From assembly GCA_028700975.1 (NCBI GenBank), contig JAQVRQ010000011.1, positions 1-41,024 on the forward strand: DNA of 41,024 bases, given 5' to 3'. The DNA is from Bacteroidales bacterium (lineage in GTDB: Bacteria; Bacteroidota; Bacteroidia; Bacteroidales; UBA932). The notes under the pieces were generated by a model, which saw only the letters and a program-made list of their open reading frames with translations, did no database searches and was not told where the DNA came from. This document shows, piece after piece, positions 23,758 through 30,457 of the stretch; position 1 is the stretch's first letter; every line of letters begins with the position of its first letter. Position numbers and translations under genes: made by a program.

Positions 23758-24579
23758 TATATACCTCTCATTTCCAAAGCATTCTAGCACTTTACCCATT
23801 ATTTGAACCCGCTCATTATCCTCTGCAGCTTTAAATAGATAGTTAAGGTGGTCTGCATATATTGACACAAGGGCTTTATCAAGCCCCACTCTTGGCGAAA
23901 TATTGGCATCCCGTTCATTTTCGGAAAAGATCAACCCCTCCTTAAAAATATTAATAAAGAAGAGAATCTCGTCACTATTGTCCAGATATGCCGGTGTAAA
24001 AGACCTGCCTACTATAACAGGATATACAGGGAGTCCGGTATACCTAGCCAGGAGAAAATAACAGAGAGGGATAGTAAAGATATTACCCATCTTTGTCTCT
24101 AATACATCCGTAATAATTGCATTATCAACCTTTGTTACACTCTCATCAACGTGCTTAAACCCTACCCTTTTATAGAAGATATAATTAAAAATTTCAAGAT
24201 TCTCTACCGCGGTTCTTTTGTCGCTTATCTCAGTAAGCATATCGTCTGCAATATCCTGTATTATTGTTATATATTTTACTTTATCTGTATCAGGTCTTAT
24301 TGCACTTGTTACCAAAAGGAGTCCGTCTAAAAGTAGTGGATCCGGATTCAAAAGGTAATTCTTTATTTTTTTAAGAGTATGCTCAAGCTTTAGCTCCTTG
24401 ATAATGGAGTGAAGAAAATTTAGGTTTATACGTTCAGAAAGCTGGGGAATAAGAGCTTCCATTTCAGCTACAGCATCCTCTCCCATCTCTTTAAGTTTGC
24501 TCCAGACTGCCTCTCGAACTATTTTGTCCGGATCGTCAATTAATGAGAGTAGTGATATCAGTAGTGAGTCCCTTATCAT
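23752..24579 (-). CDS. SirB1-like (transglutaminase-like core 2) protein
   Basis: A 275-residue cytoplasmic protein, mostly helical. Residues 1-100 have a HEAT/TPR-like helical pattern (LLSLIDDPDKIVREAVWSKLKEMGEDA). Residues 100-215 match the SirB1/transglutaminase-like core: FNYIFYKRVGFKH, then KMGNIFTIPLCYFLLARYTGLPVYPV, where the usual Cys of active transglutaminases is not evident (the family generally has 'G.PisLs.lyl'). The role is unknown in this phylum; in Proteobacteria sirB1 lies near prmC and prfA. The ATG overlaps the stop of the nucleoside phosphorylase gene by 4 nt (ATGA), so the pair is translationally coupled. Confidence 0.72.
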   Translation of the reverse strand: MIRDSLLISLLSLIDDPDKIVREAVWSKLKEMGEDAVAEMEALIPQLSERINLNFLHSIIKELKLEHTLKKIKNYLLNPDPLLLDGLLLVTSAIRPDTDKVKYITIIQDIADDMLTEISDKRTAVENLEIFNYIFYKRVGFKHVDESVTKVDNAIITDVLETKMGNIFTIPLCYFLLARYTGLPVYPVIVGRSFTPAYLDNSDEILFFINIFKEGLIFSENERDANISPRVGLDKALVSIYADHLNYLFKAAEDNERVQIMGKVLECFGNERYIN

Positions 24580-25448
24580 TGTGTAAGTCTCTCTAATGCA
24601 AGTTCAATTAGTTTCTTAACAAATGGCTTGTAATCGGGCTGACTCTCGTGCAGGTGTCTGTTTGCGATTACACAGCATACTGTTGCAGCATCGTGACCGA
24701 GAAGCGATGAGAGACCCGCAATGGCAGAGCCCTCCATCTCAAAATTTGTAATTCTATAATCTTCAAATTTAAAACTCTCAAATTTGCTTAGCATATCCGG
24801 CATTGCCAGAGGTAGCCTCAGAACTCTTCCTTGTGGACCATAAAAACCAGATGCAGAAATCGTAACACCCTTTACTGTAACATCTTCTAACAGAGATATA
24901 ATCTTGTCAGATGCCTTTGCAAAATATGGATGTGGCAAGTTTTCAGGCCACTCTGTATATTCCATAAATGCTCTCTCCATATCCATTTGTGATACCGAGT
25001 CTCTGGATGCATACCAGTTTAGAAGGCCATCACATCCAACTGATATATGTGATAGAATAAATGAACCCAGCGGAATATCCGGCTGAATTGCACCGGTGGT
25101 TCCAATTCTTAAAATTTTAAGCCGTCTGTGCTCACTGTTTGGAATTCTGGTTTCAAAGTTTATGTTAGCCAGAGCATCAAGCTCATTAACAACAATATCA
25201 ATATTATCTGTTCCAATGCCGGTTGAGAGAACTGTAATTCTTTTACCGCGATATCTCCCCGTAACAGTTACAAACTCCCTTGAAGAGCGGGTAAACTCTC
25301 TTGACTCAAAAAATGAGGCAACCATCTCTACTCTTCCGGGATCCCCAACCAAGATAACCGTATCTGCAAGCTCTTCAGGTTTTATATGAAGATGAAATAC
25401 AGATCCGTCACTATTTATGATAAGTTCAGAAGATGCTATTTGATTCAT
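24576..25448 (-). CDS. Nucleoside phosphorylase (uridine phosphorylase-like)
   Basis: A 290-residue cytoplasmic enzyme of the PNP/UDP phosphorylase family 1, which splits a nucleoside with phosphate into base and ribose 1-phosphate. Visible signatures: ILVGDPGRVEMVASFFE near residues 31-47 (phosphate-binding GDPGR), STGIGTDNIDIVVNEL near 75-90, RIGTTGAIQPDIPLGSFI near 115-132, and NFEMEGSAIAGLSSLLG near 232-248, the Met-Glu ribose-binding motif. The overall pattern is closest to uridine phosphorylases; a purine or mixed specificity cannot be excluded. It heads a two-gene unit with the SirB1-like gene (4-nt overlap) and has a good -7 element upstream at 25468-25475. Confidence 0.85.
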   Translation of the reverse strand: MNQIASSELIINSDGSVFHLHIKPEELADTVILVGDPGRVEMVASFFESREFTRSSREFVTVTGRYRGKRITVLSTGIGTDNIDIVVNELDALANINFETRIPNSEHRRLKILRIGTTGAIQPDIPLGSFILSHISVGCDGLLNWYASRDSVSQMDMERAFMEYTEWPENLPHPYFAKASDKIISLLEDVTVKGVTISASGFYGPQGRVLRLPLAMPDMLSKFESFKFEDYRITNFEMEGSAIAGLSSLLGHDAATVCCVIANRHLHESQPDYKPFVKKLIELALERLTQ

Positions 25449-25467
25449 AATTGATCTCTTTTAGCTA

Positions 25468-25475
25468 CAAAAATA
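25468..25475 (-). promoter_or_regulatory. -7 element of the nucleoside phosphorylase operon
   Basis: The minus strand reads TATTTTTG from 25475 to 25468, an exact TAnnTTTG match about 20 nt before the ATG at 25448. It lies back to back with the plus-strand element at 25488-25495. Confidence 0.5.
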
Positions 25476-25487
25476 AGGTTTATTTTA

Positions 25488-25495
25488 TACTTTTG
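25488..25495 (+). promoter_or_regulatory. -7 element of the DUF4293 gene
   Basis: TACTTTTG is an exact TAnnTTTG match, 16 nt before the ATG at 25512. It forms a compact divergent promoter pair with the minus-strand element at 25468-25475. Confidence 0.55.
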
Positions 25496-25511
25496 TGAAA
25501 AATAACAACCT

Positions 25512-25910
25512 ATGATACAAAGAATACAGACTCTATTTCTACTTGCTGCAACAGCCCTGCTCTCTTCTCTCTTTTTTGTCACCATAGCCAGGTCTCAGGT
25601 AGAGTCCGTTAAGCTTGTTCAGATAATGCCTTTGCTTGTTTTTAATGTAATTACTGCTGCAATATCATTTATCACCATCTTTCTATTTAAAAAGAGAATG
25701 TTGCAGGTAAGGCTTACAATTCTAAATTCAATTATTCTAATTGGTTATCAAGCGTGGATTGTATATCTCTTCATTAACAGACCAGAGGGATCTACATTTA
25801 CCACACCTGCAGTCTTCCCTATTGTTGCCGCAATACTTTCCTGGCTTGCGTTCAGATATATAGCAAGGGATGAAGCTATGGTAAGAGCTGCTGACAGACT
25901 TAGAAAATAG
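25512..25910 (+). CDS. DUF4293 family membrane protein
   Basis: A 132-residue inner-membrane protein with four hydrophobic segments (about 8-28, 38-57, 65-90, 96-117). The opening MIQRIQTLFLLAA is typical of DUF4293, a family confined to Bacteroidota. No catalytic residues are evident and the function is unknown. The C-terminus (YIARDEAMVRAADRLRK) is charged and cytoplasmic, resembling the usual family ending. It is a single gene, divergent from the nucleoside phosphorylase and convergent with the TPR gene, whose stop is 17 nt away. Confidence 0.82.
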   Translation: MIQRIQTLFLLAATALLSSLFFVTIARSQVESVKLVQIMPLLVFNVITAAISFITIFLFKKRMLQVRLTILNSIILIGYQAWIVYLFINRPEGSTFTTPAVFPIVAAILSWLAFRYIARDEAMVRAADRLRK

Positions 25911-25927
25911 TCTGCCATTAGTCTCAC

Positions 25928-27937
25928 TTAATCCTGCTTTTTAATACAATATTTTGTTATAACGGGATAGGCATCCTTTATTCCTAGCTCTCCCGCTTTA
26001 CTCAAATCTATACACCCCTTCTCCTTATCTCTTAAATAGATCAGCACAAGGCCTCTGTTATAATATGCCTCTCCAAATCCGGGATATAATTCAATAGCTT
26101 TAGTGTATTGAACAATTGACTCGGGAATATCGCTGGACATACAGTAGAGATTACCCAGGTTATAGTAGATATATGGAAAATCCGGCGAAAGGGCTGCTGC
26201 CTTTTTCATATCGTGAATAGCCGGAGTGTAGTCATAGCTTCTTGTTGCCTGATCCTGCACCTTTGCACGGGTAGCCGATGTATTGTCAAGTGTGAGGACC
26301 TGAACATTACTCTCAATTGATGATATAAAATCTATCATTTCGCTTTGCAAAGCACCTCTGTTAATGTAATAGAATGTCTCATCCGGTTCTAGACCAATTG
26401 CTCTATTGTAACAATCAAGGGCAGTATTAAACTGTTTACTTCCTGCCTCTATAAGTGCCTTTGTAAAGAGAGCTGAAGACTCTGTTCTCTCCTTAAGTCT
26501 ATCCTCAGTAACCTGTTTCATCTCCTCAAGTAACTTATTATCTATCGTTGGTTGTGATGTGGTAAGTTCAACGGGAATTGGAAGAGATTGTTTAAATTTA
26601 TCCATCTCCGGATAGTCAAATCTGTTCTCCAGAGCCATCAACATTCTTGCCTCAGGAGCAGCCCTGAATTTAAATAACGGCTTTAATCTAATATCAACAT
26701 CCCTGTACTGCAACAGCTCATTTCCAAAGTCTCTTTTAGCAAAATCTGCATCCAGAGCCAGAAGTCTGTCAAATTTCTTAGTGGTATCTGCCAGGGAGTG
26801 TGCAAGAGTTGTATCCCCCACTCTGGTTTTATAATCTTTAATCTTATTCTGTGCAATATCGTAGTCACTCTTGGCAGAGTTAAATTGACCAAGTTGATTC
26901 TTTACATATGATCTGTTTATATAGGCGTTGGCAAAATCCGGATAGAGATTAATTGCCTGTGAGTAGTCATCCATTGCATCTCTATACCTTCCCAGCTGTA
27001 CAAAAAGGGTTGCCCGGTTGTAATAGGCAAGTACATTATTTGGGTTAATTGAGAGAACTCTGTCATAATCCTCAAGAGCATTATTGTAGTCACCTATTTG
27101 AGATCTGATTAATGCCCTGTTATATAGTGTAAGGGCATTTCCTGGATCCTCTGCAAGAACTCTCTCAAGGTCAGACAAAGAGCCCATTATATCCTTTGCA
27201 TTATATCTTACTATTGCCCGGTTAAAATAGGCAAATGCATTGGTAGAGTCAATCTTAATTGCCTGATCAAGATCCTGAAGCGCCCTTTCTGTATCATTTT
27301 GGAGGACATAAATTCTGGATCTTCTTATATAACCCTCCGGCTCAAATCTATTAAGTGAGATTGCTGTTTGATAATCATTTAAAGCCTTTGTTGTATCACC
27401 CAAAAATAGATGTGAAGCCCCCCTATTAAGATAGGCATCGGCAACCTTTGGCTCATATCTGATGAATCTGTTAAAATCTTCAACAGCCTTTTCAAATTGT
27501 TGTGAGAGGAAGTAGGTTACCCCCCTGCTGAAATATAATCCTGTATATCCGGGACGGAGATCAACTGCCTCCTCAAGATCCCTTAATGCAAGGTCATATT
27601 TTCCTGTTCTGCTAAGAGTTATAGCTCTGTAATGGTATGCTGGAGTGTATAAAGGGTTAATTCTAAGAGTTCTGTCAAAATCTATTTGGGCACCCAGAAA
27701 GTCCCCCAGATTATATTTGGCAATTCCCCTGAAAAAATATGATTCGTAAAGAGTGGTATCCAGCTGGGAGAGAATGTTAAAGTTCTCAATAGCCTGAACA
27801 TATTTTCCCTCAATTAGAAATTGTCTTCCTCTATAAAAGAATTGTTGTTTATCGTACTGAGCACTTAAAGAGTGAGATGCGAAAAGCATCATCGCAATAA
27901 CAATTAAAATCCTCACCCTATTTGAAAAATTTATCAT
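25928..27937 (-). CDS. Exported TPR-repeat protein
   Basis: A 669-residue protein with a signal peptide or single anchor (about residues 7-26, ending SAQ), so the repeats lie in the periplasm. From about residue 30 to 370 there are roughly ten consecutive 34-residue TPR units with the A/Y/N/G/D pattern, such as AYYNRATLFVQLGRYRDAMDD. A less regular section follows (about 370-490), then three or so more TPRs near 495-660. TPR arrays are protein-docking scaffolds, with no enzyme activity expected. The start overlaps the mtgA stop by 4 nt (ATGA), so it is translated with a peptidoglycan glycosyltransferase and may organise cell-wall synthesis. That role is inferred from position only. Confidence 0.88.
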   Translation of the reverse strand: MINFSNRVRILIVIAMMLFASHSLSAQYDKQQFFYRGRQFLIEGKYVQAIENFNILSQLDTTLYESYFFRGIAKYNLGDFLGAQIDFDRTLRINPLYTPAYHYRAITLSRTGKYDLALRDLEEAVDLRPGYTGLYFSRGVTYFLSQQFEKAVEDFNRFIRYEPKVADAYLNRGASHLFLGDTTKALNDYQTAISLNRFEPEGYIRRSRIYVLQNDTERALQDLDQAIKIDSTNAFAYFNRAIVRYNAKDIMGSLSDLERVLAEDPGNALTLYNRALIRSQIGDYNNALEDYDRVLSINPNNVLAYYNRATLFVQLGRYRDAMDDYSQAINLYPDFANAYINRSYVKNQLGQFNSAKSDYDIAQNKIKDYKTRVGDTTLAHSLADTTKKFDRLLALDADFAKRDFGNELLQYRDVDIRLKPLFKFRAAPEARMLMALENRFDYPEMDKFKQSLPIPVELTTSQPTIDNKLLEEMKQVTEDRLKERTESSALFTKALIEAGSKQFNTALDCYNRAIGLEPDETFYYINRGALQSEMIDFISSIESNVQVLTLDNTSATRAKVQDQATRSYDYTPAIHDMKKAAALSPDFPYIYYNLGNLYCMSSDIPESIVQYTKAIELYPGFGEAYYNRGLVLIYLRDKEKGCIDLSKAGELGIKDAYPVITKYCIKKQD

Positions 27938-28665
27938 TTTACAACTTTTTTCTTTTTTGGTTTATCCTCATTCAGCCACTCCGGTTTTGGTATAAGCCTC
28001 ATCATCCTTTGAATTGCCGATGCTCTTGAGTTATGGTAAGCCGATGGTTTGTCGGCCCTCCTCTTAAGAGGGTTAGGAAGGGCAGCAGCAATTAAGGCAC
28101 TCTCCCGGGTTGAAAGTTTATCTGCACTCTTCCCAAACAACTCCTGTGCCGCAGCCTCAGCTCCATAAATTCCCATCCCCATCTCCGCTATATTCAGATA
28201 TACCTCCATTATCCTCTTTTTACCCCAAATTAGCTCTATTCCAATGGTGAAATATGCCTCCAATCCCTTTCTCACCCAAGATCTTGATGGGAAGAGAAAA
28301 ACATTTTTAGCCGTCTGTTGACTAATAGTGCTCGCCCCCCTAAGCCTTTTTCCCCGTTTGCTATCCTCTACGGCATTATCAATCTCTGTCCAGTCAAAAC
28401 CACTATGGTCTAAAAATCGCGTATCTTCAGATGCCATAACAGCCATAGCCAGATTATCTGAGATTTTCTCAATTGACCTCCATCTCTTAACCGTTTTGAA
28501 CTCCTTATTATCCATATACTGAACACTTCTGGTAACCATAAGAGGTGTTAAATAAACCGGCACCCACTTAAGTATCAGAATCCAAAATATTGATAGGAGA
28601 ATAAAGGAGAGCGGTGTATATATAAAGATGAATTTCAAAACTTTATTAAAGCTCTTCCTTTTCAT
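27934..28665 (-). CDS. mtgA: Monofunctional biosynthetic peptidoglycan glycosyltransferase
   Basis: A 243-residue GT51 enzyme that polymerises lipid II into glycan strands on the periplasmic face. One N-terminal membrane helix (about 12-34) is followed by the catalytic domain: ASEDTRFLDHSGFDW with catalytic Glu80, GASTISQQTAKNVFLFPSR near 107-125, and KKRIMEVYLNIAEMG near 145-159 with the second conserved Glu. There is no transpeptidase domain, and the length fits MtgA. The reading frame could begin at TTG 28701, but that codon lies inside a TATATTTG promoter element, so ATG 28665 (MKRKSFNKV) is the likely start. The next gene, the TPR protein, overlaps by 4 nt. Confidence 0.93.
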   Translation of the reverse strand: MKRKSFNKVLKFIFIYTPLSFILLSIFWILILKWVPVYLTPLMVTRSVQYMDNKEFKTVKRWRSIEKISDNLAMAVMASEDTRFLDHSGFDWTEIDNAVEDSKRGKRLRGASTISQQTAKNVFLFPSRSWVRKGLEAYFTIGIELIWGKKRIMEVYLNIAEMGMGIYGAEAAAQELFGKSADKLSTRESALIAAALPNPLKRRADKPSAYHNSRASAIQRMMRLIPKPEWLNEDKPKKKKVVK

Positions 28666-28698
28666 TGATAAGGATTCATTAAAATGAGTTATTTTTGA

Positions 28699-28706
28699 CA
28701 AATATA
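28699..28706 (-). promoter_or_regulatory. -7 element of the mtgA-TPR operon
   Basis: The minus strand reads TATATTTG from 28706 to 28699, an exact TAnnTTTG match. Transcription would start near 28693, about 28 nt before ATG 28665. It rules out the TTG at 28701 as a start codon. Confidence 0.6.
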
Positions 28707-28717
28707 AATAATAATAG

Positions 28718-29683
28718 ATGAACTATTTCAGGAGGCGTTCCATTATTGCCATTGCCTTGATACTTTTAAGCTTTACAGCTATTCAGGCTCAATATAAGGA
28801 TTTGGAGAGAATTGCAGGATCTGTAAGCGAAGAGAGACAAAGAAATCTTCTCTCATTTTTAGCTGATGATATGATGGAGGGAAGAGCCTCAAACAGCAAC
28901 GGAGCGCTTATGACTCTGGCGGCTCTCTCCCACCTTTTTCAAACCTGGGATATGATTCCTTTCTACTCTCAAACATTTATCAGGAGCTTTTCCAAAGGAG
29001 AGTTTGTTGGAAGAAACCTTGCTGGGGTTGTGCTTGCAAATGGTTATTCAGATAAATATATTGTCATTTCTGCCCACTACGATCATCTTGGAATGCTTGG
29101 AGGGAAAATTTACAATGGTGCAGATGATAATGCATCGGGAGTGACAGCTCTGGTTACCCTTGCAAATCTATTTTCTCAACTGAGAAGCAGTTCTGTTCAC
29201 TTAAGGTACAACATAATTTTCCTTCTGCTTGATGGAAAGGAGAATAATCTTATAGGATCAGAAAATTTTATAAACAACCTCCCAATTCCCGCTTCCAAAA
29301 TTATTTACAACCTAAATATCGACCAGATAGGTACAACCTTTGCCCCTCCGGGAACAAATGAAAATTACATTCTATTGGTAGGAGACAGAAGAGGAAGAGA
29401 GATGGCCAGGGCAAAGTCATCCAGCGCCAGAAGAGAGTCCGGGAATCTCATAGAACCTGATTTTACCTTCTATGGAAGCCCATCATTTGCTGAGCTGTTT
29501 TTCAAAACATCAGACCAGTATAATTTCTCTAAAAAGGGAATTCCATCTCTGCTTGTAACCTCCGGAATCCATATGCATACATACAAGACAACAGACGATC
29601 ATTACTTTATTAACTATCCGGTACTGGCAAACAGAACAAGATTTTTATTTTATCTTATCTATCAAATCTCAGCCAGCTATTAG
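28718..29683 (+). CDS. M28-family metallopeptidase-like protein with altered catalytic residue
   Basis: A 321-residue exported protein (signal peptide about 1-24, ending IQA) with the M28 aminopeptidase fold. Zinc-site residues are in place: His120 and Asp122 in SAHYDHLG, the bridging Asp137 in NGADDNASG, Glu175, Asp202 in LNIDQIGT, and a C-terminal His in GIHMHTYKTTDD. The family's Glu-Glu pair (EExGLxGS), where the first Glu is the catalytic base, reads GKENNLIGS here, so position 174 is Lys. The zinc ligand Glu is kept but the base is not. The protein may therefore be inactive, bind peptides only, or use another base. It is divergent from mtgA and convergent with the barrel at 29705. Confidence 0.82.
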   Translation: MNYFRRRSIIAIALILLSFTAIQAQYKDLERIAGSVSEERQRNLLSFLADDMMEGRASNSNGALMTLAALSHLFQTWDMIPFYSQTFIRSFSKGEFVGRNLAGVVLANGYSDKYIVISAHYDHLGMLGGKIYNGADDNASGVTALVTLANLFSQLRSSSVHLRYNIIFLLLDGKENNLIGSENFINNLPIPASKIIYNLNIDQIGTTFAPPGTNENYILLVGDRRGREMARAKSSSARRESGNLIEPDFTFYGSPSFAELFFKTSDQYNFSKKGIPSLLVTSGIHMHTYKTTDDHYFINYPVLANRTRFLFYLIYQISASY

Positions 29684-29704
29684 AAATCAATCTTAAATAG
29701 AGTT

Positions 29705-30457
29705 TTATCTGCTGGTTTCAAAGATATTGTAGCTTACAACAAGAGTGCCTCTGAGATGAATCATTTTGTATTCAAATGGTGTAGAACCTCCAAATATATC
29801 CTTCAACCCTGTCATCACCCTAATACCCATATTTAGCCTCTCATTAATACCTATCTCATAACCTACTACAATTCCCGCATCCCAATTGCCAAGAGAACTA
29901 GTAAAATCCATTAGTATTGGATTTGATGGGTCTATAATATTGTCTGCACTATCCGGTTCAGAGCCAATATAACCCTTTCTGGCCTCAGTGGTAAATAGCC
30001 CATCTAAAATATATGACCAATACCCTCCTAAAAGAACCCGATGGATACCTCTTTTACCTATCATATATTTTACATAGAGTGGAACCTCTAACTGTGAAAA
30101 GCTGCTCTTTAAAAATGCTGTACCCGAGAAATATTGAGGTGTATCGTTATTTGAGAGCATCATCTGATTCTCAACTCGGGCATTTGCCGTCATAGCAACG
30201 GTTTTGTAGGTTACCTCAGCTCCCAATATCCAACCCTGTTTAAATCTGAAAGATGTTCTGGCTCCCAGAGAGGGGAGAATATCGGGATATGGATTAAAAA
30301 TTCCATTGATTGCCCTCATTGGATATGGGAGTGTTACCCCAATATCTGTTCCTACCTGAGGAGAGAAGCTCCATCTAAGGTTTGGCTCATCTGCACTTTG
30401 AGCAAAAAGTGTAAAAGAGAAAATTGTAAAGAAAAGGGCTATCGTTAAACTTTTCAT
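29705..30457 (-). CDS. Outer-membrane beta-barrel protein (PorT/OMP_b-brl-like)
   Basis: A 250-residue exported protein with a signal peptide (MKSLTIALFFTIFSFTLFAQS) and about eight amphipathic strands with aromatic girdles (FRFKQGWILGAEVTYK, LEVPLYVKYMIGKRG, WDAGIVVGYEIGINERLNMGIRV), fitting a small barrel of the PorT-like or OmpA-like transmembrane type. No peptidoglycan-binding domain is present. It is the last gene of the amidase-uvrB-rel-uvrA series; its ATG shares one nucleotide with the uvrA stop (TGATG). A relation to DNA repair is not apparent. Translational coupling may simply reflect operon compaction. The cargo or structural role is unknown. Confidence 0.78.
   Translation of the reverse strand: MKSLTIALFFTIFSFTLFAQSADEPNLRWSFSPQVGTDIGVTLPYPMRAINGIFNPYPDILPSLGARTSFRFKQGWILGAEVTYKTVAMTANARVENQMMLSNNDTPQYFSGTAFLKSSFSQLEVPLYVKYMIGKRGIHRVLLGGYWSYILDGLFTTEARKGYIGSEPDSADNIIDPSNPILMDFTSSLGNWDAGIVVGYEIGINERLNMGIRVMTGLKDIFGGSTPFEYKMIHLRGTLVVSYNIFETSR

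Noticed and set aside
27030-27840. Tandem repeat DNA in the TPR gene
   Set aside because: The periodicity is at the protein level (34-residue TPR units). The nucleotide copies have diverged, so it is not a separate repeat element.
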